From an uncultured Prevotellaceae bacterium (GTDB taxonomy: Bacteria > Bacteroidota > Bacteroidia > Bacteroidales > Bacteroidaceae), in the NCBI GenBank assembly GCA_937877625.1, contig CALFJG010000024.1, forward strand, positions 1 to 50,663: a DNA stretch of 50,663 bases, in the 5' to 3' direction. Position numbers and translations under genes: made by a program. Positions within the stretch are counted from its first letter, which is position 1, and each line of letters starts with the position of its first letter. Positions 32,572 to 41,190 of this stretch are shown here, one piece after another. The notes beneath the pieces were generated by a model. The model was not told the DNA's origin and did not search any database. It saw only the letters and a program-made list of their open reading frames with translations.

Positions 32572-33807
32572 TTATCTCTTTTTTTTGGCGTACTTCTGTC
32601 CTACTTCTACGATGTATTCCAGCATACGGCCGGCCAATATCTTACGGTCGAAATCGGCCACGAGGCGGCGCTCGCCGGCTTTGCAGGCCTCGTAGGTGGA
32701 GGGGTCATCGGTGAGTTCGTGGAGCTTGGCTATGAAGTCGGCTTCGTTCTCGGGCTCGAAGCACTTGCCGGCTCCGTATTGCTCTAAGAGGCGTTGCGCC
32801 TCGCCCTGCACACCCATCAGGATAGGCACCTCCATACCGGCGTTCTCAAATATCTTGCTCGGAATAACGCTCAGGAACGTGTCGGAACGCTTGAGGTTGA
32901 TGAGTGCTACGTCGAGAATGCTCACATAGCGGTTTACTTGGTGTTTGGGTACGGGTGGCAGCAGCGTTACGTTGGTGAGCGACATTTCTTCTTTCATTCT
33001 TTGTAGGTCGTCCTTGCGTGCGCCGTCGCCCATAATAAGGAAGTGGTATTTCTCCTCTGCGGCAAGCGTTTTTGCGCAGCGCAGTACGAAGTCCAACTTG
33101 TGCGCCATGCCGAGTGTGCCGATGTAGCCGATGATTGTCTTTCCCCGCAGGCCTAAGCCGTGAAGCAGCTCTTCGTCTTTGGGCAGGGGGTGGAAGAGCG
33201 AGCGGTTGCAGCCGTTTTTCACTACCTCAATCTTATGGGCAAAGATGCCGCGTTTTATCAGCCTGTCGCGGAAGGAATCGGTGACTACAACAATCTTTCG
33301 CGCACTCTTGTAGCAGCGGAACTCCTCCCACTCGAAATAGCGGATGAACAGGCTCTGCTTAACGGCTCCCACGGCCTTGATGCTCTCGGGCCAGAGGTCG
33401 CGCACTTCCATTATCCACGGAATGCGGCGAAACCACGACAGGGCGCGCCCGCTCAGGGCGGTGAAAAACTGTGGCGAGGTGGCTACGATGACATCGGTCT
33501 TCACAAACCAGCCGGCCAAGAAGCTTGTTATGCTGAAGGAGATGAAATCCAGTATGCGCTTATACACGCCTCGGTTGGCGGCGATATAACTCCAGACGCG
33601 GATTACGCGGATGCCGTCCATCACTTCTTCTTGGCGCCACCGATTTTTGTAGCCATCGAACACCTTGCCACGCGGGAAGTTTGGCGCACAAGTGATTACG
33701 GTTACCTCGTGGCCAGCCTCCACCCACACACGGGCGTGCTCGAAAGTACGAGTGGCTGGGGCGTTCACCTCAGGGGGGAAATTGTCGGTCAGAAAGAGTA
33801 TTCTCAT
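32572..33807 (-). CDS. Family 4 glycosyltransferase, WbuB-like
   Basis: 411 residues from MRILFLTDNFPPEVNAPATR. GT-B fold: the N-terminal acceptor half has GHEVTVITCAPNFPRG and WSYIAANRGVYKR; the C-terminal donor half has KTIIGYIGTLGMAHKLDFVL, LIMGDGARKDDLQ and SVIPSKIFENAGMEVPIL, the last holding the conserved Glu of the EX7E-like motif. WbuB-type enzymes add N-acetylfucosamine or like sugars to O-antigen or capsule repeats; the exact sugar is unknown. A TTG nine bases upstream is possible but less likely. A C10/G10 tract lies 32 bases before the ATG. Confidence 0.9.
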   Translation of the reverse strand: MRILFLTDNFPPEVNAPATRTFEHARVWVEAGHEVTVITCAPNFPRGKVFDGYKNRWRQEEVMDGIRVIRVWSYIAANRGVYKRILDFISFSITSFLAGWFVKTDVIVATSPQFFTALSGRALSWFRRIPWIMEVRDLWPESIKAVGAVKQSLFIRYFEWEEFRCYKSARKIVVVTDSFRDRLIKRGIFAHKIEVVKNGCNRSLFHPLPKDEELLHGLGLRGKTIIGYIGTLGMAHKLDFVLRCAKTLAAEEKYHFLIMGDGARKDDLQRMKEEMSLTNVTLLPPVPKHQVNRYVSILDVALINLKRSDTFLSVIPSKIFENAGMEVPILMGVQGEAQRLLEQYGAGKCFEPENEADFIAKLHELTDDPSTYEACKAGERRLVADFDRKILAGRMLEYIVEVGQKYAKKKR

Positions 33808-33839
33808 AGTTGACAATCGTAGGGATTATGGGGGAAATA

Positions 33840-33849
33840 CCCCCCCCCC
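33840..33849. repeat. C10/G10 homopolymer in the glycosyltransferase leader
   Basis: Ten C on the plus strand, G10 in the transcript, 32 bases before the ATG. The following CCCCC (33830-33834 on the plus strand as GGGGG) can pair with it to form a short hairpin. Such tracts change length by slippage. Confidence 0.8.
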
Positions 33850-33939
33850 ATTTGTTAAATATGGTTAATGTTGTGAGTTTGTCCGACTAACGTTTGTGCG
33901 TAGAGGGACACGTTTTGAGGGTATCGGTATATTGTTTTT

Positions 33940-33981
33940 ATGAGATAGTGAAGGCGTTAATTGAGAAAGGGAAGGTGTTAA
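33940..33981. repeat. Two tandem copies of a 21-bp sequence at the HU stop codon
   Basis: 33940-33960 and 33961-33981 share most positions (plus strand GAGATAGTGAAGGCGTTAA and GAGAAAGGGAAGGTGTTAA). The second includes the HU-like gene's stop codon. Confidence 0.75.
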
Positions 33982-34601
33982 TTTTTGAGTACATAAATGC
34001 GGTGTGAGCCACGTCCCTCTGCAGCGATGAAGGATGTTTCGTCGTCGGCCAAGGCACGCAGCTCTTTCGTGGCGGCGGAGCGGCTCTGACGGGTGAGCGT
34101 GGCGTAGGTGGGGCATGTGATAAACGGATTGTCGTTAAGGTAGCCGCGCAGGGCTTGTAGGCGTTCTTCTCTCGACATTGCCTCGGCGAATATGTAGCCT
34201 ACTTGTTTCACGCGCTGCGGTTTGGCCAGTTCATTGGTTTGTGCCACGAGTTCCTTGCTCGGTTTGTAGTAGATGCCTCCCACACACACACTCACTGTGT
34301 TGCGGCGGGTGTCGTCGGCGGCGTGTTCTTGCTTTTTGTTTTGGGCAAGTTGCAGGCGTGCGCGAAAGGTGCCGAGCCCGTTGATGCGCACACTCTTTCC
34401 GTTCGCCGCTGCTGCCGCTATCTCGTACGATAGTGCGGACACTACGCCTTTGATGTCGGACACGTTAAACGTTGTGGCGTTGCTGATGCGCTGGGCTATG
34501 TCGTCGAGTGTGGCCACTCCCTCGAGTACTATTTGTGGGTATAAGCGGTCGTCGCCTTGACGGAGGCGTACGTTGTTGCGCCGCATAATAAATTTTGCCA
34601 T
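33978..34601 (-). CDS. HU/HIG-family DNA-binding protein with an extra C-terminal domain
   Basis: 207 residues from MAKFIMRRNN. An HU-like fold covers about residues 1-125: TLDDIAQRISNATTFNVSDI, VSALSYEIAAAAANGKSVRI and NGLGTFRARLQ are the helix-helix-strand part, with YKPSKELV after it. The last 60 residues or so (CPTYATLTRQSRSAATKELR, then GRGSHRIYVLKN) look like a winged-helix unit and are not part of ordinary 90-residue HU. The gene leads the minus-strand glycan genes and stands next to the inverted-repeat promoter region, so a local regulatory role is plausible. Confidence 0.85.
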   Translation of the reverse strand: MAKFIMRRNNVRLRQGDDRLYPQIVLEGVATLDDIAQRISNATTFNVSDIKGVVSALSYEIAAAAANGKSVRINGLGTFRARLQLAQNKKQEHAADDTRRNTVSVCVGGIYYKPSKELVAQTNELAKPQRVKQVGYIFAEAMSREERLQALRGYLNDNPFITCPTYATLTRQSRSAATKELRALADDETSFIAAEGRGSHRIYVLKN

Positions 34602-34628
34602 AGGGGAATAAAAAATCGTGTTCGGCTG

Positions 34629-34636
34629 CAAAAATA
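34629..34636 (-). promoter_or_regulatory. Candidate -7 box for the HU-like gene
   Basis: TATTTTTG on the minus strand, 27 bases before the ATG. A TTTG about 21 bases upstream of it, inside the left arm of the inverted repeat, could serve as its -33 element. Confidence 0.5.
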
Positions 34637-34650
34637 AAAATAATCCGTCA

Positions 34651-34746
34651 AAGAATTCAAAGTGTGACTATATTTGTACAAATAAAATTTATGTTTGTAA
34701 AAATAAAGTCTATATTTGTAAAAATATAGTCACACTTTGAATTCTT
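34651..34746. repeat. Perfect 25-bp inverted repeat flanking three promoter-like boxes
   Basis: Arms 34651-34675 and 34722-34746 are exact reverse complements (arm core AATTCAAAGTGTGACTATA), 46 bases apart. TAnnTTTG occurs at 34669-34676 (TATATTTG), 34690-34697 (TATGTTTG) and 34711-34718 (TATATTTG), exactly 21 bp apart and all on the plus strand. Each lies in an imperfect palindrome of the form TATTTGTAAAAATA; the first (TATTTGTACAAATA) is perfect. The layout fits an invertible promoter or a row of operators on one face of the helix. No recombinase gene is in the window. Confidence 0.9.
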
Positions 34747-34891
34747 CCTCCTATCTTGTTTTTTCTTTGTCGGACTTTAGCGTTTTTTTTGTGTGTTTTG
34801 AGTGGAAACGGATAGGGGGAGGCCACAAAGTGTATGGGGTTTGTGTGTTGAAAAACTGTGTGTTTTGTTTTTCTCTGCGGCAGTCTTGTAC

Positions 34892-34899
34892 TACCTTTG
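34892..34899 (+). promoter_or_regulatory. Candidate -7 box abutting the start of nucleotidyltransferase copy 2
   Basis: TACCTTTG ends five bases before the GTG at 34905. If used, the transcript would be leaderless. Confidence 0.45.
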
Positions 34900-34904
34900 C
34901 GGCT

Positions 34905-35984
34905 GTGGAATTGTTTTACGAATTACTGAACGTAGCTCTTGGCCACCGTGAGGCTTTGTCGCGTGTGCCGTCGGAGGCCGATTGGCAGATTCTCTATGAG
35001 CAGTGCGACAGGCAGACGCTCCTCGGCGTGGCGTTTCCGGCTTTAGGTATCTTGCAAGGCGAGCAGCGCGCCCCGAAACGCTTGTTTATGCAGTGGTACG
35101 CCGCGAGCGAGGACATTCGGCAGCGAAACAGCGTGTTGAACCGAAAGGCGGTGCTTGCCGCCCGCACCTTTGCCCGCGATGGCCGACGAAGCATCATTCT
35201 CAAGGGGCAGGGATTGGCCTTGCTCTATCCTGACCCCGCCTTGCGCACACCGGGCGACATCGACATCTGGGTGGAAGGGCGGCGCGCCGACACGGTGAGG
35301 TATCTCCGCAGGTTTTGTCCCGACGAGGAGGTGGTATATCACAATATGCACTTCCCGGCGCTGAATGACGTGGAGATGGAGGCCCACTTCACGCCGTCGT
35401 GGTTCAACTATCCCGTGGCAAATATGCGTTTTCAGCGTTGGTGTAAGGCACAGCAGGAACGCCTTTTCTCACATCGCGTGACGCTGGGCGAATACGGCGA
35501 GGTTTGTGTACCCGATGCCGCGTTCAATCGTGTTTACGTGATGCAGCATATCTATCGCCACCTCTTCGGCGACGGTATAGGGCTGCGCCAGGTGCTTGAT
35601 TACTACTACGTACTTCGCCAGGGCTTCACCGAGGCCGAAAAGGCCGAGACGCTGCGCCAACTGCGGCGGATGAAGATGCGTCGCTTCGCCGGCGCACTGA
35701 TGTATGTGGAGCAACGTGTGTTTGGCTTGGAGAAAACGTATCTGCTCTGCGAGCCCGACGAGCGCGAGGGACGCTATCTCCTCTCGGAGATACTCCGCGC
35801 GGGAAACTTTGGCAAATACGATCCGCGCATTGTCCACACGGCGGGAGAGCCTAAGTGGCACAGCTTCTTGCGTATCACGCGGCAGGTGTGGCACCTTGTC
35901 GGACACTATCCCGCCGAGGTAATATGCAGCCCGCTGTTTCGTGCCTGGCACTACGTGTGGCGCGTGGCAAAAGGCTACCGGTGA
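34905..35984 (+). CDS. Nucleotidyltransferase-fold protein (PF14907 type), copy 2
   Basis: 359 residues if it starts at the GTG of VELFYELLNVALG, where similarity to copy 1 begins; upstream of that the frame is Phe/Ser-rich and unlike protein. Core motifs are IILKGQGLALLYPDPALR and TPGDIDIWVEGRR with the metal-binding Asp pair, then MEAHFTPSWFNYP and GIGLRQVLDYYYVLRQ. It is a paralogue of the product of 30330-31418, placed on the other side of the glycan genes and in the opposite direction. It leads an operon with the heparinase II/III gene, 51 bases downstream. Confidence 0.85.
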   Translation: MELFYELLNVALGHREALSRVPSEADWQILYEQCDRQTLLGVAFPALGILQGEQRAPKRLFMQWYAASEDIRQRNSVLNRKAVLAARTFARDGRRSIILKGQGLALLYPDPALRTPGDIDIWVEGRRADTVRYLRRFCPDEEVVYHNMHFPALNDVEMEAHFTPSWFNYPVANMRFQRWCKAQQERLFSHRVTLGEYGEVCVPDAAFNRVYVMQHIYRHLFGDGIGLRQVLDYYYVLRQGFTEAEKAETLRQLRRMKMRRFAGALMYVEQRVFGLEKTYLLCEPDEREGRYLLSEILRAGNFGKYDPRIVHTAGEPKWHSFLRITRQVWHLVGHYPAEVICSPLFRAWHYVWRVAKGYR

Positions 35985-36035
35985 AAACGCCAACCGACAA
36001 CAGTGGCGCGCTAAATCTCTTGAAAATCCTCACTT

Positions 36036-37586
36036 ATGCAATACGGAAAAATCTTTCGCACCGTGGCACACCTGCGTCCCACACAAGTGTGGCATCAGAT
36101 ACTGCTGCGCCTCCATAAACCAGCCTTCCGGCTTCAGTCCTGTCCCGACACGCTCGGCGGACACCGCGGCGTCGGTCTCACTGCGCCGTTTATCGACAAG
36201 CCGCAGGCGGTGAGCGGCGACACGTTTACGTTCCTCAACCTCTCCCGACGCTTTGACCACTGGAACGACACGCACTACGGTATGCTGTGGGCGTACAACC
36301 TGAACTATATGGACTACCTGCTTCAGGCCGATGTCACAGCGTTCGACGGCAAGATGTGGATAGACCGTTTCCTGCGCGAACTGCCGCAGCGCACCATCGG
36401 ATTAGACCCTTATCCCACCGCGCTGCGCCTAATGAACTGGGCTAAGTTTGCCGCCAAACACTACGCCGAGAAACCCCTGCCCGAACCGTGGCGCGATGCC
36501 TACTACGCACAGTTGCTCCACCTGGAACGACGGCGCGAGTACCACCTGCTCGGCAATCACCTCCTCGAAGATGCTTTCGGCCTCTTCATAGGGTGGCTTC
36601 ACCTCGGCGAACGAGGGCACCACCTCGCCGCAGCACGCTCCTTGATGCTCCGACAACTGCGCGAACAGACACTCGCCGATGGTGGCCACTACGAACAGAG
36701 TCCGATGTATCACTGCATCCTGCTCGACCGTATGCTTGATGCACTCAACTTCGCCCGGGCCTGCCACGACGAGGCCGCCGCACCGCTGCAGGAAATCGCT
36801 CAGGTATGGCTCGGCTGGCTTGCTGCTATCTGCTGGAGCGACGCGAGCCTGCCGCTCTTCGGCGATTCTGCCGTAGGCATCGCTCCCACGCCCACCGAGC
36901 TGTTCGACTACGCCCGCCGTCTCGGCCTTTCGTGGGAAACCGGTAGGCTACGTGAGAGCGGCTATCGCACCTTCGCCGACCAACGCTTGGAACTCGTGGC
37001 CGATGTGGGTGCTGTGGCGGCCACCTATCAGCCCGGCCACACCCACAGCGATGTCTTCTCCTTCGAGCTGCGCATAGACGGCCAGCCGCTGGTGGTGGAC
37101 ACCGGCATCACTACCTATGAAAAAAATTCACGCCGCCAATACGAACGCTCCTACGCCGCACACAACGTGGCACAGATACAACACGAAGAACCCTTTGAGG
37201 TATGGGGCGGATTTCGCGTGGGACGTATGGCGCGCGTAAGCGTAACAGAAGAAACGGCCACGCACGTTCGTGCACAGCGCAAAGCATCGTTCACTGCCGA
37301 GCGCTACTTTTCATTAAACAACGGAAAACTCCTTATCAGCGACAACGTGTTTGGCCACGAGGCCGTCGCACGACTGCATCTCGCCCCCCAACTCGCTGCC
37401 GAACAACTCCCCGGAAACATCGTCAAAACAACGCTGGCCACCTTCCATTTCCAAGCCGACGAACTACAAGTCAGCATAGCACCCTGCCAAGTAAGCACAC
37501 AATACAACCGGCCACAAACCGCACTTTGCATAGAAGTTCACTTCCGTAACACATTATCCGTCGCCATCACGCCAACAACAACCTAA
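36036..37586 (+). CDS. Heparinase II/III-family polysaccharide lyase-like protein
   Basis: 516 residues. The N-terminal (alpha/alpha) toroid covers about 60-330: FDHWNDTHYGMLWAYNLNYM, LGNHLLEDAFGLFIGW, then GGHYEQSPMYHCILLDRML, with Tyr and His candidates for catalysis. The C-terminal beta-sandwich has GHTHSDVFSFELRIDGQPLV and RSYAAHNVAQI. No signal peptide is seen, so it probably acts inside the cell or reaches the periplasm by another route. In glycan-assembly loci such proteins are thought to trim or modify the polymer. Follows nucleotidyltransferase copy 2 in one operon. Confidence 0.88.
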   Translation: MQYGKIFRTVAHLRPTQVWHQILLRLHKPAFRLQSCPDTLGGHRGVGLTAPFIDKPQAVSGDTFTFLNLSRRFDHWNDTHYGMLWAYNLNYMDYLLQADVTAFDGKMWIDRFLRELPQRTIGLDPYPTALRLMNWAKFAAKHYAEKPLPEPWRDAYYAQLLHLERRREYHLLGNHLLEDAFGLFIGWLHLGERGHHLAAARSLMLRQLREQTLADGGHYEQSPMYHCILLDRMLDALNFARACHDEAAAPLQEIAQVWLGWLAAICWSDASLPLFGDSAVGIAPTPTELFDYARRLGLSWETGRLRESGYRTFADQRLELVADVGAVAATYQPGHTHSDVFSFELRIDGQPLVVDTGITTYEKNSRRQYERSYAAHNVAQIQHEEPFEVWGGFRVGRMARVSVTEETATHVRAQRKASFTAERYFSLNNGKLLISDNVFGHEAVARLHLAPQLAAEQLPGNIVKTTLATFHFQADELQVSIAPCQVSTQYNRPQTALCIEVHFRNTLSVAITPTTT

Positions 37587-37660
37587 CGCTCCACGTTTTT
37601 TTTCCTATTTCTCAAAAATAGCACGTTAAAAATTACTAAACCCAGATATTTTACTACTTT

Positions 37661-37695
37661 TGCCAAGTGAATATAACAAACGCTTGGCATTTTTT
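37661..37695 (+). terminator. Terminator-like hairpin between the heparinase gene and susC
   Basis: TGCCAAGTG (37661-37669) pairs with CGCTTGGCA (37681-37689) with one wobble; a T6 run follows at 37690-37695. A TAnnTTTG match (TACTTTTG, 37655-37662) overlaps its start, so the site may be either the end of the upstream operon or part of the susC promoter and leader. Confidence 0.6.
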
Positions 37696-37808
37696 GTAAG
37701 AAAGCCTCAGTGTCCAGCAAGAGAGCGTACCACACGGGCTTTTCTGACGTTAGCGTTAAGCCAGCCATTGAGAGATGAATATGAACTACAAATCCCAAAT
37801 CTAATACT

Positions 37809-40800
37809 ATGAACAGAACAAGACTTATCGCCACAGTGGTTTGCCTCCTCTTAGGCGTGGGCTTCTGTGCGTTTGTACCGCAAGAAGCCGTGGCACAGAC
37901 GGGTGCCACACGTACCACTACTGCTACTGGCGTGGTAGTAGATGAAAACGGTGAAGGCGTAGCCGGTGCCTACGTCGTGCAAAACGGCTCACGCAACGGC
38001 GTGATGACCGATCCACAAGGACGTTTTACGCTAAAAGGCGTGCCACAAGACGCACAACTGCGCGTGTCGTACCTCGGCTACGAGACACAACTCGTGCGCT
38101 GGCAAGGCACACCGCTGAACATAGCACTGAATCCCACCGACAATACGCTCAACGCCGCTGTCGTGACAGCGATGGGCATCGTGCGAAAGGAACGTTCGCT
38201 CACCTATTCCACACAACAGGTGCGTGCCAACGAACTAATGATAGTGCCCGATGCTAACGTCGCTAACACCCTCGAGGGAAAGGTAAGCGGCGTCACCGTA
38301 ACGGCCAGCGCCGGCGGTGCAGGCGGTGCATCGAAGATAATACTGCGCGGACAAAAGTCCATCTTGGGAAACAGCACACCGCTTATCGTTGTAGACGGTG
38401 TGCCACTAACAAACAACACGCGCGGACAGCTCGGTATGAGTGCCGGAACGTCTATCACCTCCGACGTGAGCAGTGAAGGCGCCGACCCCCTCTCTATGAT
38501 CAACCCCGACGACATAGAATCGATGAACGTGCTTAAAGGTGCCAACGCCGCAGCACTCTACGGCTCGCAGGCTGCAAACGGTGTCATAATGATTACCACG
38601 AAGAAAGGCCGCGAGGGACGCATCGATGTCAACTACATCACTAACGTCACCTTTGAGACACCGCTGCTGCTGCCTAAGATACAGCACGTCTATGGAGCAA
38701 CCATCGGAGCCGATGGTAGCTTAGGTGCTTCGGGCTGGGGCGGGAAGATAAGCGATATCCCCGACGACCAACTACTTATCACCACACCGTTTGCCAATGG
38801 CTCGCCCTATCAAGTCGCTATAGACCCCAACACCGGACTTGAGTCGGGCCTTCCTACAGCCTACTACGACATACACCTGCGCAACCACGGACACGACGAC
38901 GTGGACGACTTCTTCCGCACGGGAACAACGTTCAACAACTCTATCTCCCTCAGTGGCGGAACGGAGAAGATAAAGACCTACTTCTCCTTTGCCAATGCCC
39001 ACAGCAACGGTATGGTAGATAAAAACACATACAACCGCAATACGCTCGCCTTTCGTCAGAGCTACAGCCTCTGGAAACGGGTGAACATTGATGCCTCGTT
39101 GAACTATGTGCAGACCGTAACACGCAACCGTCCCGGCGGCGGCGGACTGCTCAACCCTATCTACCACCTCTATACCACACCCAACAACATCGATATGGGC
39201 TACTACAAAGACAACTACGCCGTCGATGGGCAGTGGTATAACTCAGGCAGTCAGAAAATTTACCAAAACATAGGTGGCAACACGTGGGAGTATAATGACT
39301 ACTACGCCCTGCTCAGCGGCCCGCGTCAGGACTGGGCTTATATGGCCGCCTCTTACAACAACCCCTACTGGCTCACCAAGATGAACACCAGTAAGCAAAA
39401 GACCGACCGCATCTACGGTGCTGTGACCGGAAAGGTGGACATCTACGACGGGCTGGCCTTCCAAGCACGCGTCGGGTTCGACCACACGCGCTATAGCAAC
39501 GACACACGCCGCTACGCCACTACCACCTATCAGAGCGGTTATGCCATGATGGACTACGGAATGTACTACTACGGTACCGACCGCACCACAGAAATCTACA
39601 CCGACTACCTCCTTTCGTATAACAAACAGTTAAGCCACGACTGGAGCCTCAGTGCCTCCGCCGGCTATGTGGGACACACCATAAAGAGCGAGAGCCATAG
39701 CCTCGCAGCACAGGCCACGAACTATTTTGCCGACCGCCAGAAAGCCTCTACCACTATCAACCGCTTTGAGACAAACAGCGGCGGTAGCAGCCTTTCGAAC
39801 GGCAGCAGTTCCAACTGGGACCAAGCCGCTCTGTTCACCGCACAAGTAGGATGGCGCGACAAAGTATTTGTTGATGCCTCCTATCGTCAGGACTGGTACA
39901 AGGCCTTTAAGCAGTTCCACGTCACACGCGGCACATCCCTCTCCTACGGATATTGGGGCATAGGTGCCAACGCCATTGTAAGCGAGCTCTTGCAGATGCC
40001 GCGCTGGATAAACTATTTGAAGTATCGCGCCAGTTATTCACAAGTGGGTAACTCTATTCCCAACACCCTTTACTCCTTAGCCTCGAGCAACGCACGCACC
40101 GATGCCGTGGTGCTTAGCGGATACAACCGTTTTGAAAACCCCGTGCCCGAAAAGACCGGCTCGTTTGAAACGGGTGTGGAAGTGATGCTCTTCGACAGCA
40201 AGATGAACTTCGACTTCACGTTCTACAACGCCATAGCAAACCACCTCTATATGCTGGTGGGCGTGGCCGGAAAAACCACCCCGGTGAACTCCGCTAAGGT
40301 GCGCAACCGTGGTTTTGAGGCTACCCTCGGCTATCGTTTCACCTTCGGCCAGTGGCGCTGGAAACCTCAACTCAACGTTTCCTATGACGACAACAAAATA
40401 CTGCGTAGCGCATATAAGCAAGATGGCTCCGAAAACCCGTATCGCCAGAACCTCGGCGGTGCTATGGTTATCTATAAGGAGGGCGGCTCCGTCGGCGATA
40501 TCTATGTGACCGACTTTAAGCGCGACGAGAACGGCGTTCTTATCCTCAACCGCACCACCAACGCGCCACAGTACGACAACCTCAACGCTAACGCTAAGTT
40601 TGTAGGCAATATGAACTCTAAGTGGCAAATCGGCTTTAGTAGCACGATTAACTACAAGGATTTCCAACTCTTCTTCCTTATCAACGGACGTATCGGCGGA
40701 AAAGTTATCTCACAGACCGAAGGCTATCTCGACAACCTCGGACTCTCACAGCGTACCGCCGAGGCACGCCTGAATGCTGAGAAAAATGGTATCTACACCG

Positions 40801-41168
40801 AAGACGGACGCTTGGGAATGTATATCCACGGTAAGCCCGGAAAGAATGGTGTGGAGGGCGACTATATCGTAGCCGTTGAGGACTACTACACCGCCATCGG
40901 AGGAAACGCCAGCCCCACACCGTATGTATATGATGCCACCAACTTCCGCCTGCGCGAACTATCGCTCAGTTATACCTTCCGCAACCTATTGGGAGAAAAC
41001 AAGAACCTTACGCTCTCCTTCGTAGGACGTAACCTCTTCTTTATTTATAAGGACGCACCAGTTGACCCCGACATCTCGCTCTCCACGCAAAACGGTCTCG
41101 GAGGCTTTGAGTATTTCACTATGCCCTCGGCACGCTCCTATGGCTTCTCTGCAAAAATCAACTTCTAA
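37809..41168 (+). CDS. SusC/RagA-family TonB-linked outer-membrane transporter
   Basis: Imports a glycan or peptide across the outer membrane, powered by TonB, as the barrel of a SusCD pair. 1119 residues. Signal peptide (MNRTRLIATVVCLLLGVGFC); carboxypeptidase-like N-terminal domain (TGVVVDENGEGVAGAYVV, about 37-110); plug domain with VVTAMGIVRKERSLTYSTQQ and IILRGQKS, STPLIVVDGVPL; then a 22-strand barrel ending SARSYGFSAKINF. The substrate is not evident: no sigma/anti-sigma pair, hybrid two-component regulator or glycoside hydrolase accompanies it. It lies 22 bases upstream of susD. Confidence 0.97.
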   Translation: MNRTRLIATVVCLLLGVGFCAFVPQEAVAQTGATRTTTATGVVVDENGEGVAGAYVVQNGSRNGVMTDPQGRFTLKGVPQDAQLRVSYLGYETQLVRWQGTPLNIALNPTDNTLNAAVVTAMGIVRKERSLTYSTQQVRANELMIVPDANVANTLEGKVSGVTVTASAGGAGGASKIILRGQKSILGNSTPLIVVDGVPLTNNTRGQLGMSAGTSITSDVSSEGADPLSMINPDDIESMNVLKGANAAALYGSQAANGVIMITTKKGREGRIDVNYITNVTFETPLLLPKIQHVYGATIGADGSLGASGWGGKISDIPDDQLLITTPFANGSPYQVAIDPNTGLESGLPTAYYDIHLRNHGHDDVDDFFRTGTTFNNSISLSGGTEKIKTYFSFANAHSNGMVDKNTYNRNTLAFRQSYSLWKRVNIDASLNYVQTVTRNRPGGGGLLNPIYHLYTTPNNIDMGYYKDNYAVDGQWYNSGSQKIYQNIGGNTWEYNDYYALLSGPRQDWAYMAASYNNPYWLTKMNTSKQKTDRIYGAVTGKVDIYDGLAFQARVGFDHTRYSNDTRRYATTTYQSGYAMMDYGMYYYGTDRTTEIYTDYLLSYNKQLSHDWSLSASAGYVGHTIKSESHSLAAQATNYFADRQKASTTINRFETNSGGSSLSNGSSSNWDQAALFTAQVGWRDKVFVDASYRQDWYKAFKQFHVTRGTSLSYGYWGIGANAIVSELLQMPRWINYLKYRASYSQVGNSIPNTLYSLASSNARTDAVVLSGYNRFENPVPEKTGSFETGVEVMLFDSKMNFDFTFYNAIANHLYMLVGVAGKTTPVNSAKVRNRGFEATLGYRFTFGQWRWKPQLNVSYDDNKILRSAYKQDGSENPYRQNLGGAMVIYKEGGSVGDIYVTDFKRDENGVLILNRTTNAPQYDNLNANAKFVGNMNSKWQIGFSSTINYKDFQLFFLINGRIGGKVISQTEGYLDNLGLSQRTAEARLNAEKNGIYTEDGRLGMYIHGKPGKNGVEGDYIVAVEDYYTAIGGNASPTPYVYDATNFRLRELSLSYTFRNLLGENKNLTLSFVGRNLFFIYKDAPVDPDISLSTQNGLGGFEYFTMPSARSYGFSAKINF

Positions 41169-41190
41169 CACACCTAATAGCAGCACAACA

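Larger units (their letters stand above)
34602..34904. other. 303-bp divergent intergenic region with an inverted-repeat promoter array
   Basis: It holds the HU promoter box (34629-34636, minus), the 96-bp inverted-repeat element (34651-34746) with three TAnnTTTG boxes, about 140 bases of T-rich leader, and a last TAnnTTTG at 34892-34899. No gene is visible, although the plus frame is open from 34737 into the downstream gene. Confidence 0.8.

Noticed and set aside
34669..34718. The 21-bp repeats as iterons of a replication origin
   Set aside because: No DnaA boxes, no replication-initiator gene and only three units; promoter or operator function fits better.
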